A stretch of DNA of 64,000 nt from Anaerostipes caccae L1-92 (GCF_014467075.1 NZ_AP023027.1:2235501-2299500), one strand, 5' to 3'; shown: positions 26,551 through 37,399, counted from the stretch's first letter. Program-made: numbers and translations. Notes: a model not told the origin generated them from the letters alone.

Positions 26551-28470
26551 CAGACGCATGATCTTATAGTCTGATTTTTGTATCTTTGTGTGGACACGGG
26601 TGTTGCCAAGCATCTTGATGAGACGCCTGTGTTCTTCCTCAGGCACCCCTTCCTTGTGATCCGCGATGTCAAATTCTATCTCTTCTTCCTCATCTCCCGG
26701 ATTTACAAGCAGAAGATAGGCCCCCTGTCCGCACGGTTCTCCGAATATATCTTTATTCCCAGCGGCAAAGCGAAGGATAGCCAGAACATTTTTTGATGCG
26801 CCGATATACAGCGCGTATCCTGTCTGAAGGATTTTTTCCCTGCTCCTGAACACCGAAACCGTCTTCAATTCTTCATAAATTTTCGTATCATGTTTAAAAT
26901 AAGGCCCCCGGTTAAACGGGTCCATCAGGCCGTTCATCCCATATTCATCCCCATAATAAATCGAAGGAATTCCCGGAATGAAAAACTGAATCGCGAATGC
27001 CAGCCTGGAGAGCACGGCTCCCCTGCGGTCATTTTCTGATGTGACTACATAGTCGATCTGGTTTTCCCTGGACGGCAGCATTTCATTCATGCCTGAAGCC
27101 AGTGTCGTCCGGATTCTTGGGATGTCGTGGGACGAGAGCAGATTCATTACGCTGTAATAAAACGGCTTTGGATAATTGCACTGCTGCCCCAGCAAAAACT
27201 GCTGCATAGCATACGCATCTTCATTTCCAAGCAAAAAGTTGACACAGTTTACCTTAAACGGATAATTCATAGTGCTGTCAAGCCCCCTGCCGAGAGCATA
27301 TTTTCTCTTGACCCCGTAACTTTCCTTGGTGGTCACATCTTCCCACACTTCCCCGATCAGGGCATAGTTCTTAAACATTTTTTTCATCGTTTTACGCATC
27401 AGGAAAATAAATTCATCCGGAAGCTCATCCGCCACATCCAGCCGGAATCCCGATGCCCCCAGGTTAAACCAGTGCTTTAACACAGAATTCCTTCCCGTGA
27501 TAATATAAGACAGAAAGCGCTCATCCAGCTCATTGACTTCCGGCAGACTCCGAAAGCCCCACCAGCTCTTGTAATCGCCCCTGCTGTCAAAAGAATACCA
27601 GTCATAATACGGTGAATCCTGGCTCTGGTATGCGCCTACACTTTTGTAATTCCCATTTTTATTGAAATACAGGCTGTCTGCTCCTGTGTGGGAGAAAACC
27701 CCGTCCAGAATAATATGGATTCCTTTTCTCCTGGCAACCTCGCATAATTCTCTGAAGTCTTCGTTGTCCCCAAGGAACGGATCTACCTTTTTATAATCTC
27801 CCGTATTGTAGCGGTGATTGGAGCTTGACTCGACGATCGGATTCAGATAAATGCATGTAACCCCAAGCTTTTTCAGTTCATCCAGCCGCTTCTTGATGCC
27901 TTCCAGATCTCCCCCGAAGAAATCACAGGGATCATAGAATTCTTTTCCCTCCATAGGTCCGAAAAGCGGGCGTTCCTCCCAGCTTTTGTGCACATAAATA
28001 TCACGGCCCATTTTTCTGTGGTATGCTTCCCCCCGCACGGTATTCTGCCTGTCTCCCCGGCAGAACCGGTCCGGGAATATCTGATACATAATGCCTTTTG
28101 AAAGCCATCTAGGCGTCTCAAACCCTCTTTCGTAAACCGTTATCTGAAAGCCCCGGACATCTTCTTCTACCCGAATCCCTTCCCCGCAGGTCCGTCCCGG
28201 CCTTGCTCCGTAATAGTACGTGTAATTTCCCTCTGTGATCCTGAAATAATACCACAGGATACACGCTTTTTCCGGCATCTCTATGATACATTCATAGAAA
28301 CCCTTTTTCTCTCTCATTGAAAAGGTCTTATGGTAATCTTCCGAATATAAGACCAGTTCCACAGTGACAGCTGTTCCCTCCAAGGCAAAAAGGCGAAGTT
28401 TTACCTCTTCGCCTTTTGTGACAGCCCCAACAGGTTCTCTGTACTGCTCAATTGATGCATTATGGATCAT
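26545..28470 (-). CDS. Glycoside hydrolase family 13 (neopullulanase/cyclomaltodextrinase-like)
   Basis: 641 residues, no signal peptide: an N-terminal immunoglobulin-like domain (about 1-115), the GH13 barrel and a C-terminal beta domain. Catalytic residues by motif: GFRLDVADE (Asp345), LIGEVWED (Glu374) and SSHD (Asp449). Such enzymes cut alpha-1,4 and some alpha-1,6 links in maltodextrin-type substrates. Last gene of the glycogen operon, 15 bases after glgP, so trimming of glycogen-derived oligosaccharides is likely. Exact specificity cannot be read from sequence. Confidence 0.88.
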   Translation of the reverse strand: MIHNASIEQYREPVGAVTKGEEVKLRLFALEGTAVTVELVLYSEDYHKTFSMREKKGFYECIIEMPEKACILWYYFRITEGNYTYYYGARPGRTCGEGIRVEEDVRGFQITVYERGFETPRWLSKGIMYQIFPDRFCRGDRQNTVRGEAYHRKMGRDIYVHKSWEERPLFGPMEGKEFYDPCDFFGGDLEGIKKRLDELKKLGVTCIYLNPIVESSSNHRYNTGDYKKVDPFLGDNEDFRELCEVARRKGIHIILDGVFSHTGADSLYFNKNGNYKSVGAYQSQDSPYYDWYSFDSRGDYKSWWGFRSLPEVNELDERFLSYIITGRNSVLKHWFNLGASGFRLDVADELPDEFIFLMRKTMKKMFKNYALIGEVWEDVTTKESYGVKRKYALGRGLDSTMNYPFKVNCVNFLLGNEDAYAMQQFLLGQQCNYPKPFYYSVMNLLSSHDIPRIRTTLASGMNEMLPSRENQIDYVVTSENDRRGAVLSRLAFAIQFFIPGIPSIYYGDEYGMNGLMDPFNRGPYFKHDTKIYEELKTVSVFRSREKILQTGYALYIGASKNVLAILRFAAGNKDIFGEPCGQGAYLLLVNPGDEEEEIEFDIADHKEGVPEEEHRRLIKMLGNTRVHTKIQKSDYKIMRLS

Positions 28471-28485
28471 GTTCTCTCACCTTGC

Positions 28486-30939
28486 CTATTTGTATGTTGG
28501 TAAATTCCAGATTTTTTCATTGTACTCTTCAATCGTTCTGTCGGAAGAGAAAAATCCGGATTTAGCGGTATTGATCACCGCTTTCTTCACCCATTCATCG
28601 TGGTGATTGATATACATGTCGTATACCTTCTCAAATTCTTCCACATAAGAAGGCAGATCATACAGGACAAAATACTGATCCGGAATATTATGTTCTCCAA
28701 ACAGCAGAGACTGATAAATATCAGAATATTTTCTCTTTCCGTATCTCGGAAGTTCTCCCGCGATCAGACAGTTGCACACCTCACGGATCATTGGGTTTTG
28801 TTCAAAAATGGTTCCCGGATTGTACGTCCGGTACTGTTTCATGGAATTGATCTCATCCACAGTGGCCCCAAAAATAAAGATATTTTCTTTGCCTACCTGC
28901 TCAAAAATTTCCACATTAGCTCCGTCCATAGTTCCAAGAGTCAGCGCACCGTTCATCATAAACTTCATGTTTCCGGTTCCTGATGCTTCCAGTCCGGCCG
29001 TTGAAAGCTGTTCGCTGATGTCAGCCGCCGGTATCAGCACTTCAGCCACAGACACCGAGTAGTTTTCTACAAATACAACCTGCATCTTATCCTTCGTCGC
29101 AGGATCATTGTTGACCATGTCTCCGATGGAGTTGATCAGACGGATGATCTCCTTTGCCCTCTGATATCCCGGAGCCGCTTTTGCCCCGAAAATAAAGGTG
29201 ATCGGCTTGCTTAAGAAATCAGGATTTTTCTTCACCTGTTTGTACAGATAAATAATATGCAGGCATTTTAGCAGCTGTCTCTTGTACTCATGAAGCCGTT
29301 TGCACTGCACATCGATCAGAGAATCCGGATTAATCTCTATTCCCTGTTTCTGTTTCAGATACTTGGCAAGCCTTCTCTTATTGCGCTGTTTAATAGCATC
29401 ATATTTCCTGCAGAATTCCGCGTCGTCAGCCATCGGCATGATCTTTTCAAACAGACGGTAGTCACCGAGCAGGTCTCCCCTGACATTATCCTGAATCAGA
29501 TCACACAGTTCCGGATTTGCCAGAGCAAGCCATCTTCTGTGTGTAATGCCGTTGGTAATTGCAAGGAATTTTTGAGGATAAATATTGTATGAATCGTGGA
29601 ACAGATTCGTCTTTAATATGTCTCCGTGAAGCTGGGAAACTCCGTTCACCCTGTGGCAGACGGCAACACAAAGGTTTGCCATGCGGATCTGGTTATTTCC
29701 GATGATCGCCATATAAGCAATCTTGGCCTCATCATTCGGATAATAAGTTCTCAGACGCTCACAGTACTTCTGGTTCATAACACAGATGATCTGATAAATT
29801 CTCGGCAGAAGAAGCTTAAACATGTTTTCATCCCAGCACTCCAAAGCCTCGGCCATGATCGTATGGTTCGTATAGTTAAAGATCTGGCTTACGATGTCCT
29901 CTGCTTCTTCCCATCCGAAGCCTTCTTCATCCATGAGAATTCTCATTAATTCAGGGATTGCAAGGGTCGGGTGAGTATCGTTGATCTGGACAGCCGCATA
30001 CTCAGGAAGAGTATGGAGATCTCCTCTTTTTCCCTTGTGGTGTTTTACCATAAGCTGCATAGTGGCAGATGTCAGGAAATAAAACTGCTTTAATCTGAGC
30101 AGTTTTCCCTGCATATGGTCATCCGCAGGATAGAGAACCTTTGAGATTACTTCCGCAAACTCTGAATCCGCAGAAGCCTTCTCATATCTTCCCTCATTAA
30201 AAGAATGAAGGTCAAAGTTCTGCTTGCTCTTTGCACTCCAGAGTCTCAATGTAGCCGGGGCATTGGTCTTATATCCCATAACCGGCACATCGTACGGTAC
30301 TGCCAGCACTGTGTGATAATTATAGTGCTCGATCTTTAAGCCGTCCTCTGTCCAGTTTTCCCTGATCTCTCCGTTAAAGCGGACTTCCATCGTCAGTTCC
30401 GGGCGTTCTACTTCCCACACGAAACCGTCTCTCAGCCAGTCGTCTTCTACCTCTACCTGACTTCCGTCGATGATCTTCTGCTGGAACAGCCCGTATTCAT
30501 AACGGATGCCGCATCCGATCGCCGGCAGATTTAAGGTGGACAAAGAATCCAGGAAGCATGCGGCCAGACGTCCAAGTCCTCCGTTACCAAGCCCCGGATC
30601 GCTCTCTTCATCCAAAATATCGTCAAAGTCAATGCCCATTTTTTCGAAGGCCTCTTTATAGTCCCTGAAAACCCCGGAATTGATCAGGTTGTTGCTGTAT
30701 GCTCTTCCCATTAGGAATTCCGCAGACATATAGTATAATTTTTTCAGTCCCAGATCCTCTGTCTTTTTACGGCTCTTGGTCCAAAGATGCATGATATCAT
30801 CCCGGATGCAGCCAGCTCCCGCCTTATAAAGCTCATCTCTGGTTGCCTCCTCCAATGTTGTTCCGAAGTTGTTGTTCAGCTTGTTCTCAACATTGCTGAT
30901 GATCTCCTTCACCTTACTGTTATTGTTTACAATTTTCAT
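28486..30939 (-). CDS. glgP: Glycogen/alpha-glucan phosphorylase
   Basis: 817 residues, GT35. The PLP-binding block EASGTGNMKFMMNGA and NDTHPTLAIPELMRIL are diagnostic. The enzyme releases glucose 1-phosphate from glycogen chain ends. Full length compared with the 750-840 usual for the family. AAAGGAGC precedes the ATG; the gene follows glgA by 26 bases. Confidence 0.97.
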   Translation of the reverse strand: MKIVNNNSKVKEIISNVENKLNNNFGTTLEEATRDELYKAGAGCIRDDIMHLWTKSRKKTEDLGLKKLYYMSAEFLMGRAYSNNLINSGVFRDYKEAFEKMGIDFDDILDEESDPGLGNGGLGRLAACFLDSLSTLNLPAIGCGIRYEYGLFQQKIIDGSQVEVEDDWLRDGFVWEVERPELTMEVRFNGEIRENWTEDGLKIEHYNYHTVLAVPYDVPVMGYKTNAPATLRLWSAKSKQNFDLHSFNEGRYEKASADSEFAEVISKVLYPADDHMQGKLLRLKQFYFLTSATMQLMVKHHKGKRGDLHTLPEYAAVQINDTHPTLAIPELMRILMDEEGFGWEEAEDIVSQIFNYTNHTIMAEALECWDENMFKLLLPRIYQIICVMNQKYCERLRTYYPNDEAKIAYMAIIGNNQIRMANLCVAVCHRVNGVSQLHGDILKTNLFHDSYNIYPQKFLAITNGITHRRWLALANPELCDLIQDNVRGDLLGDYRLFEKIMPMADDAEFCRKYDAIKQRNKRRLAKYLKQKQGIEINPDSLIDVQCKRLHEYKRQLLKCLHIIYLYKQVKKNPDFLSKPITFIFGAKAAPGYQRAKEIIRLINSIGDMVNNDPATKDKMQVVFVENYSVSVAEVLIPAADISEQLSTAGLEASGTGNMKFMMNGALTLGTMDGANVEIFEQVGKENIFIFGATVDEINSMKQYRTYNPGTIFEQNPMIREVCNCLIAGELPRYGKRKYSDIYQSLLFGEHNIPDQYFVLYDLPSYVEEFEKVYDMYINHHDEWVKKAVINTAKSGFFSSDRTIEEYNEKIWNLPTYK

Positions 30940-30965
30940 CCTCTGTTGCTCCTTTCACCAGTTGT

Positions 30966-32396
30966 CTAAAGAATGCTCTGGTATAATTCTAGATATTTTT
31001 TGGCTGATGACGCAAAACTGTTGTCAGACTCCATCGCCCTTTGGATCAAGCCTTTCCTGCGCTTTGGACTGCGCAGCGTATTCAATGCGTAACGAATGAC
31101 TGAAAGCATCTCGTGTGCATTGTAATTTCTGAAAGAAAATCCGTTTCCTGTCTCTTCAAATTCATTGTAGCTCTGGACCGTGTCACAAAGCCCTCCGGTC
31201 TCCCGCACGATCGGCAGAGTTCCGTATCGAAGTGCGATCATCTGTGAGATGCCGCACGGTTCAAATTTAGAAGGCATAAGGAACAAGTCGCTGGCAGCAT
31301 AGATCTGATGAGCCACCGCATTGTTGTATGCGATATATGAGCATACTCTTCCCTTATACTTATTCTCCATAAAGCGGAAAAATTCTTCATAATCATGGTC
31401 GCCTGTTCCCAATACGACGAAAGCAATATCTTCCGTACACATCAGCTCATCCAGGATATACTTGACTAAATCAAGTCCCTTCTGTGCGGTAAGGCGGCTG
31501 ACCATGCCGATGATCGGCACGCCGGGAGAAATGCTCAGTCCCAGATCACTGATCAGTTTTTCTTTATTCTTTTTCTTTCCTGTCAGATCATCTTTATTAA
31601 AATGATACTGCAGGTACGGGTCTGTCTCCGGATCGAATTCTTCTGTATTGATGCCGTTTACGATTCCCCATGTATCCCAGGCCCTGGCATTCAAAATACC
31701 TTCCAGCCTGTATGAAAACTCAGGAGTCTTGATCTCCTGTGCATAAGTGGGACTTACCGTACTGATCCGGTCTGCGAATACGAGGGCTGCTTTCATAAAG
31801 CTTGCACACTCATAGTTATGCATAAATTCCGGTGTATCATACCTCGGATCGATGCCCAGCCAGTGGTGAAAAGCCTCAAAGGCATACTCACCCTGATACA
31901 TCATGTTGTGAATTGTAAAGATCGTCCTGGCACGCCCGATCTCCCAATGGCTGTACTGAGTCTTCAGGAGAAGCGGGATCAGCCCGGTCTGCCAGTCATT
32001 GCAGTGAAGCACATCCGGAAGGAATCCGATCCTTCCGGCAGCTTCGATTACAGCACGGCAGAAATATGCGTACTGCTCTCCTTCTGCGTCCCCGCCCCGG
32101 TAAACCGCATCGCCGAAGTACTCTTCATTGTCAATAAAGTAATACGTGACATCGTTGAAAAATAAGCCCTCAACGCCTACATATACGTCTCTTCCGGCAA
32201 AATGTATATAAAAATCTGCCATATGCTTTGTCTGTGCAGCATACTTATCCTTGATCTGGCGGTGGAACGGCATCATGACTCTGGTATCCGCATGAAGCTT
32301 GTTGAGCTCCTTGGGCAGAGTACCGATGACATCGGCAAGGCCGCCCAGCTTCACAAAGGGAGCACATTCCGCTGCAACCATCAGTACGTTCATCAT
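30966..32396 (-). CDS. glgA: Glycogen synthase (ADP-glucose type, GT5)
   Basis: 476 residues. The N-terminal VAAECAPFVKLGGLADV holds the ADP-glucose-binding KxGGL motif, and the C-terminal PSKFEPCGISQMIALRYG block is typical. It extends alpha-1,4 chains from ADP-glucose. Two tandem ATGs lie at 32396 and 32393; AAAAGGA is about eight bases before 32396, which I chose over the upstream ATG at 32417 inside glgD. Confidence 0.96.
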   Translation of the reverse strand: MMNVLMVAAECAPFVKLGGLADVIGTLPKELNKLHADTRVMMPFHRQIKDKYAAQTKHMADFYIHFAGRDVYVGVEGLFFNDVTYYFIDNEEYFGDAVYRGGDAEGEQYAYFCRAVIEAAGRIGFLPDVLHCNDWQTGLIPLLLKTQYSHWEIGRARTIFTIHNMMYQGEYAFEAFHHWLGIDPRYDTPEFMHNYECASFMKAALVFADRISTVSPTYAQEIKTPEFSYRLEGILNARAWDTWGIVNGINTEEFDPETDPYLQYHFNKDDLTGKKKNKEKLISDLGLSISPGVPIIGMVSRLTAQKGLDLVKYILDELMCTEDIAFVVLGTGDHDYEEFFRFMENKYKGRVCSYIAYNNAVAHQIYAASDLFLMPSKFEPCGISQMIALRYGTLPIVRETGGLCDTVQSYNEFEETGNGFSFRNYNAHEMLSVIRYALNTLRSPKRRKGLIQRAMESDNSFASSAKKYLELYQSIL

Positions 32397-32409
32397 ACAC
32401 TCATTCCTT

Positions 32410-33543
32410 TTATTCATTGACGCTGGCTCCCTTCGGTATGAACACCGGATGCTGTCTGGATCCGGATAAATGTGCGTTAGAATAGATCTTTACATGCCGG
32501 TCCATAATCGTATGATTGATGTCCGCACCCTTTCCTATAAATCCTTCCGCCATAACGATGGAATTTCTGATCACTGCGCCTTTCTCAATCTGGCATCCGC
32601 GGAAGATAATAGAATTTTCTACGGTTCCGTCGACTTCACAGCCGCTGCTGATCAGACTGTTGCTGATATTCGCCTCGATGCCATAGCGGGCAGGCGCACT
32701 GTCACTCGTCCTAGTATACACTTTATTCTTACCAAAAAACAGTTCTTTTTGAACATCTTGTTTCAATAAGTCCATATTGATATTGTAGTAAGCCTCCACA
32801 GATGTGATGCAGCCTACATATCCTTTGTATTCGTATCCCTGAATATACAGGCGGTCAAAATTCGGAATAAGTACGTCGAAGAAGAAATGTTTTCTGTTGT
32901 GGGATACTGCCTCCTGGATAAAGTCGATCAGGAGTTCCCGTTTCATAATATACACATCCATGCTCTTCTTGCCGTAGCGGTGCTTTGTCTCCGAATAGCA
33001 CATATCTGTAATGCGTCCGGACTCATCCGGTTTCAGGTATACACCGTCATAATCACAGTTCGTGGCGTCATCACTGTTGTCAAAATACATCATGGAGATA
33101 TCCGCGCCGCTGTCGATGTGTTTTTCCAGCATGTCGTTAAAATCAGAATTAAATATCACATAAGAACGTCCAAGAAGAATATACGGCTCGGAAGCCTTCT
33201 TTAAAAATCCCAAAGTTCCCCTCAGCCCATCCATGACACTGGCATATTCTCCGGATCTTCCGCTTCCTGAAATATACGGAGGGAAGGTATAAAGTCCTCC
33301 GCGTTTCCTGTTGAGTCCCCAGTCTTTCCCGGAACCAACATGATCCATCAGAGAGCTGTAATTGTATCTTGTCATGATTCCGACATTTTTAATGGCAGAG
33401 TTGACCATATTGCTCAGGAGGAAATCTATGGTCCGGTATCTTCCGCCTACCGGGAGTGCCGATAAGCTTCGGGTGCGCACCAAATCCTGAAGCCTTCTGT
33501 TTTCTTCTCCTGCATTTATAAGTCCAAGCATTTGATTTTCCAT
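32410..33543 (-). CDS. glgD: GlgD, regulatory-type glucose-1-phosphate adenylyltransferase subunit
   Basis: 377 residues, homologous to GlgC with an N-terminal nucleotidyltransferase domain and a C-terminal left-handed beta-helix (about 270-370). The catalytic loop GGxGxRL is replaced by INAGEENRRLQ, as is normal for GlgD. In Firmicutes GlgD partners GlgC and raises activity. Lies between glgC and glgA; GGGAGGT precedes the ATG. Confidence 0.95.
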   Translation of the reverse strand: MENQMLGLINAGEENRRLQDLVRTRSLSALPVGGRYRTIDFLLSNMVNSAIKNVGIMTRYNYSSLMDHVGSGKDWGLNRKRGGLYTFPPYISGSGRSGEYASVMDGLRGTLGFLKKASEPYILLGRSYVIFNSDFNDMLEKHIDSGADISMMYFDNSDDATNCDYDGVYLKPDESGRITDMCYSETKHRYGKKSMDVYIMKRELLIDFIQEAVSHNRKHFFFDVLIPNFDRLYIQGYEYKGYVGCITSVEAYYNINMDLLKQDVQKELFFGKNKVYTRTSDSAPARYGIEANISNSLISSGCEVDGTVENSIIFRGCQIEKGAVIRNSIVMAEGFIGKGADINHTIMDRHVKIYSNAHLSGSRQHPVFIPKGASVNE

Positions 33544-33556
33544 AGTTTCTACCTCC

Positions 33557-34741
33557 CTAGTGTAAAATAGATTCCGGATAGATCATTGCACCATCCTCAA
33601 CGACAGCATCCTCAAGCACCACACTGTGATAGCCGATGACAGTAACTTCATTGCCTTCTCCGACTTTGCTTCCCTCTTCCACAACAACTTCCTCGTCAAT
33701 GATCGCCTTGTTGATCTCACTGTTCTCCCGGACGATGGAATCTTTCATAATGACACTGTTCTTCACCACGGCTCCCTTTCCGATCTTTACGCCGGAATGA
33801 ATGACACAGTTTTCCACGGTCCCCTCGATGAAAGAGCCGTCTGCGATGATGCTCTTTTTCACACTGGCACCTTCTGCTATGTAATGAGGCGGAAGTCCGT
33901 AAGTTCTCGTGTAGACTTTCAGCTTGTCATCGTTTAAATTCAGCTGAGGATTCTCCTCCAGAAGCTCCATGTTAGCCTCCCACAGGCTTGAAATCGTTCC
34001 CACATCTCTCCAGTATCCGTCAAAGCTGTATGCATACATTTTCTTTCCTTCTTCCAGCATTCTCGGAATGATGTTTTTGCCGAAATCGTGTTCTGAATCC
34101 GGATCATTTGCATCATCGATCAGGTACTGGCGGATCAGTTTCCATTTGAACACGTAAATACCCATAGATGCTTTCGTGCTCTTAGGGTGAGCCGGTTTTT
34201 CTTCGAACTCCTCGATCCTGTTGTCCTCATCGGTGTTCATGATCCCAAAACGCTTCGCTTCCTCCAGTGTAACTTCCAGCACAGAGATCGTACAGTCAGC
34301 GCCTTTCTTCTTATGGTAATTCAGCATCTTCTGATAATCCATACAGCAGATCTGGTCACCGGACAATACAATGATGTGGTCCGGATCATAATTGTCAATG
34401 AAATTGATATTCTGATAAATGGCATCGGCAGTTCCGCGGTACCAGTTTCCCTGTTCGCCTCTCACATACGGCGGAAGAACAAAGGCTCCTCCGTTCATAT
34501 TGTCTAAATCCCAGAACCCTCCGGTTCCGATATAGGAATTAAGCTCCAGGGGTTCATACTGAGTCAGGACACCCACGGTGTCGATTCCTGAATTCGCACA
34601 GTTGGATAACGGGAAATCTATAATCTTATATTTACCGCCGTAGGGAACAGCAGGCTTCGCCTTCTTCTGGGTCAACGCGAATAATCGGCTTCCCTGGCCG
34701 CCTGCCAGCAACATTGCTACACACTCTTTTTTTGTAATCAT
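33557..34741 (-). CDS. glgC: Glucose-1-phosphate adenylyltransferase catalytic subunit
   Basis: 394 residues. The catalytic [16 protein letters not shown] loop, [19 protein letters not shown] and GTADAIYQN are present, followed by a beta-helix. It makes ADP-glucose from ATP and glucose 1-phosphate, the committed step. The ATG at 34741 has AGGAGG six bases upstream, so it is preferred over the frame to 34759. Confidence 0.97.
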   Translation of the reverse strand: MITKKECVAMLLAGGQGSRLFALTQKKAKPAVPYGGKYKIIDFPLSNCANSGIDTVGVLTQYEPLELNSYIGTGGFWDLDNMNGGAFVLPPYVRGEQGNWYRGTADAIYQNINFIDNYDPDHIIVLSGDQICCMDYQKMLNYHKKKGADCTISVLEVTLEEAKRFGIMNTDEDNRIEEFEEKPAHPKSTKASMGIYVFKWKLIRQYLIDDANDPDSEHDFGKNIIPRMLEEGKKMYAYSFDGYWRDVGTISSLWEANMELLEENPQLNLNDDKLKVYTRTYGLPPHYIAEGASVKKSIIADGSFIEGTVENCVIHSGVKIGKGAVVKNSVIMKDSIVRENSEINKAIIDEEVVVEEGSKVGEGNEVTVIGYHSVVLEDAVVEDGAMIYPESILH

Positions 34742-34764
34742 AGTTTTCCTCCTTCTCACAATGC

Positions 34765-37065
34765 CTATTTTGTTTCTTCTTTTTTATCTGCACTCTTCGC
34801 TGCTGTTTTCTTTTTAGTAGAATCTTCGGTCTGCTGCTTTGTTTCTTTTTCGGCCTCCTTCTTTTTAGGTTTTTGTATATCTTTTGTTGTCTGTTCTTTT
34901 TTTGCTTCCGGTTTTTCAGCTTTCTTCCCTGCTGCCGGTCCGGCGGCTTTTGGAGTCTCCTTTTTCGCCTGAACTTCTGCTGTCTTCAGGGTTGTCTCTG
35001 CTGCCGATGCCGGTTCTGTAACTACAGAAACTTCTTTTTTCACCGGTGTCTTTACAGCTTCAGCTTTTGCAGTCCCGGCTGCTTTCGGTGACGGCTTCTT
35101 TGCTGCTGTCTTCTTTGGTTCCGCCTTCTTCTTGGCCGGAGTGTCCTCCAGCGTATATCTATACATAACAGCACTGAGCGGTTTTAAGGTGATGACCGCA
35201 TAATGCTCGTAGGCGTTTCTCTTTCCTTTGATCTTCTTTTTCCGGACTTTCGCCGACTTCTGGCTGACCTCTCCGGATCCTCCGTAAGCCTTCTCCCCGG
35301 TATCCAGAATCTTTGTAAGCTTTCCGTCTTTCGGCATCGGGATATGGTACTTATCCCACTCTACCGGAGTAAAGTTAAAGATACATACAATCTGCTCCTG
35401 AGGTTTTCCTCTGCGCTTTTTAGATTTTCTGATGAATGCTACAATGCTGTGATCTGCATCTCTCTGCAGCAGCCATTCAAATCCTTCCGGTTTGTTGTCC
35501 AGTTCGTACAGAGCCGGTTCGCTGCAGTAAAGTTCGTTTAACTTCGCCACATAATCGTTCATGGTTTTATGTGTCTCATATTCATCGATCAGGAACCAGT
35601 CTAACTCTTCCTTGTCTCTCCACTCTACAAACTGCGCAAAGTCGTCGCCCATGAACAGCAGTTTCTTTCCCGGATGAGCAAACATAAATCCATACAGTGT
35701 TTTCAGTGACCCAAACTTCTGCTCGTATTCTCCGAACATTTTGTTGATCATGGAACCTTTACCGTGCACAACTTCATCGTGTGAGTATGGCAGGATATAA
35801 TTTTCACTGTACGCATAGTCCATAGAGAATACAATGGCTCCATGGTTTTCTTTCCGGAACAGGGAATCCAGTTCCATGTAATAGAGGGAATCATGCATGT
35901 ATCCCATGTTCCACTTATATGTAAATCCAAGTCCTTCTTCATCGTCAACAGCGCTTGTGACTTTCGGAAAAGCGGTAGACTCTTCCGCCACAGTGATAAA
36001 TCCTTCAAAGTTAGAACGCATCGTGCGGTTTAAATTTTTCAGGAAATCCACGGCTTCGTAATTGATATTGGTGCCGTCTTCATTTGGCACAAACTCTCCC
36101 GGCTTTTTGCCGAAATCCAGATACAGCATGGCACTGACCGCATCGATCCGGATACCGTCGATGTGATATTTCTCCGCAAAAAATACGGCGCTGGAGATCA
36201 GGAAACTCTGCACTTCCGGTTTTCCATAGTTAAACAGCAGTGTGCCCCAGTCCGGCTGGCTTCCTTTTCTCGGATCTGCGTGGTCATAAATATGGGACCC
36301 GTCAAACAGTGCAAGTCCGTGTTCATCCCTCGGAAAATGTGCAGGCACCCAGTCTAAGATCACACCGATATCTGCCCGGTGGAGCTTATCTATAAAATAC
36401 ATAAAATCTTCCGGTGTGCCGTAGCGGGAAGTCACTGAATAATATCCGGTTACCTGATACCCCCAGGAAAGATCATACGGGTATTCTGTCACCGGCATCA
36501 GTTCTACATGGGTATACCCCATCTTCTGCAGATACGGAACAAGCATGTCTGCAATCTCACGGTAATTATAAAACTCCCTCTCTTCCTCTTTCGGCATCTT
36601 CCATGTGCCCAGGTGCATCTCGTAAACAGACATCGGCTGGCTGACATCCTGTTTTTTCTTTCTGCGGCTTAAATAGCGCTTGTCCCTCCACGAGAAACCG
36701 TCCAGCTCATCCCACACAACAGATGCCGTATCCGGTCTCATCTCTGAATAGAATGCGAATGGATCACTCTTATATCTGCATTTGCCGTCCATGCCTTCCA
36801 CGTAGTATTTATATAAATCCCCTTTTTCCAGTCCTTCTACCTGGATCGAGTAAATCCCCGGTTCTGTCTGCTTCATCGGATGTGAAAGCGGATTCCACTG
36901 ATTAAAGTCTCCGACCAGACTGACAGACTTGGCATTTGGTGCCCATACCACAAACTCGTGGGCATCCGCTTCTTTCAAGTAATGGCATCCAAACATTAAA
37001 TATGCTTTCTGCGCTTTTCCCGTCTGAAATAAATATAAGTCCTCTTTGCTAATGTTTGTTTCCAT
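34765..37065 (-). CDS. glgB: Glycogen branching enzyme with a long basic low-complexity tail
   Basis: 766 residues. CBM48 (about 20-110) and the GH13 barrel with [20 protein letters not shown] and [11 protein letters not shown] show a complete branching enzyme of about 641 residues. The remaining 125 residues (642-766, bases 34768-35142) are almost entirely Lys, Ala, Glu, Pro and Thr. This tail resembles histone-like or PAK-repeat tails and is absent from ordinary GlgB. First gene of the operon; AGGAGG precedes the ATG, and a leader with a terminator lies upstream. Confidence 0.95.
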   Translation of the reverse strand: METNISKEDLYLFQTGKAQKAYLMFGCHYLKEADAHEFVVWAPNAKSVSLVGDFNQWNPLSHPMKQTEPGIYSIQVEGLEKGDLYKYYVEGMDGKCRYKSDPFAFYSEMRPDTASVVWDELDGFSWRDKRYLSRRKKKQDVSQPMSVYEMHLGTWKMPKEEEREFYNYREIADMLVPYLQKMGYTHVELMPVTEYPYDLSWGYQVTGYYSVTSRYGTPEDFMYFIDKLHRADIGVILDWVPAHFPRDEHGLALFDGSHIYDHADPRKGSQPDWGTLLFNYGKPEVQSFLISSAVFFAEKYHIDGIRIDAVSAMLYLDFGKKPGEFVPNEDGTNINYEAVDFLKNLNRTMRSNFEGFITVAEESTAFPKVTSAVDDEEGLGFTYKWNMGYMHDSLYYMELDSLFRKENHGAIVFSMDYAYSENYILPYSHDEVVHGKGSMINKMFGEYEQKFGSLKTLYGFMFAHPGKKLLFMGDDFAQFVEWRDKEELDWFLIDEYETHKTMNDYVAKLNELYCSEPALYELDNKPEGFEWLLQRDADHSIVAFIRKSKKRRGKPQEQIVCIFNFTPVEWDKYHIPMPKDGKLTKILDTGEKAYGGSGEVSQKSAKVRKKKIKGKRNAYEHYAVITLKPLSAVMYRYTLEDTPAKKKAEPKKTAAKKPSPKAAGTAKAEAVKTPVKKEVSVVTEPASAAETTLKTAEVQAKKETPKAAGPAAGKKAEKPEAKKEQTTKDIQKPKKKEAEKETKQQTEDSTKKKTAAKSADKKEETK

Positions 37066-37119
37066 GGGATAAATCCTCCTCCTTCAAATACATACTAAGT
37101 ATTATATGTACAAGCTAAT

Positions 37120-37171
37120 AAAAAAAGTGCAAATTTCACCATTTTGTCCTTGCAAATGGTCAAAATCACAC
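37120..37171 (-). terminator. Intrinsic terminator/attenuator inside the glgB leader
   Basis: On the minus strand, bases 37171-37154 pair with 37144-37127 (18 positions, two mismatches, some G-T) around a nine-base loop, followed at once by seven T residues (37126-37120). It lies between the glgB promoter and glgB, so it either ends a small RNA or attenuates the operon. Confidence 0.7.
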
Positions 37172-37267
37172 TTCCTAATCTACGTAAAATCAAATTCTGA
37201 ATAGCTAAGAACGTAACCGATGCTGTCCTTTACAAGATCAAATTGCTGACATCTGTTTCATAAACCT

Positions 37268-37297
37268 ATTATAACATAAAAAGGGGACTTTATACAA
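37268..37297 (-). promoter_or_regulatory. Sigma-A promoter upstream of the glgB leader
   Basis: Minus strand TTGTAT (37297-37292), 18 bases, TATAAT (37273-37268). Predicted start near 37261, about 195 bases before the glgB ATG. Confidence 0.65.
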
Positions 37298-37399
37298 CAA
37301 ATTGTACAAAATTTAATACACTTTTTCCGTCCTTTTTTTGTTAATTTTGTTAACCTTAATTTTGCACATTTTGTTACACTGTAATGCGCTAAAAAGTGC

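Noticed and set aside
32410..33543. GlgD as a damaged glgC copy
   Set aside because: It lacks the catalytic GGxGxRL loop, but that is normal for GlgD, and the full-length frame, beta-helix and gene order fit a functional regulatory subunit.
37172..37261. T-box or known riboswitch in the glgB leader
   Set aside because: I found no T-box sequence (AGGGTGGNACCGCG type), and no purine, SAM, glycine or cyclic-di-GMP core that I can recognise; only the terminator hairpin is clear.
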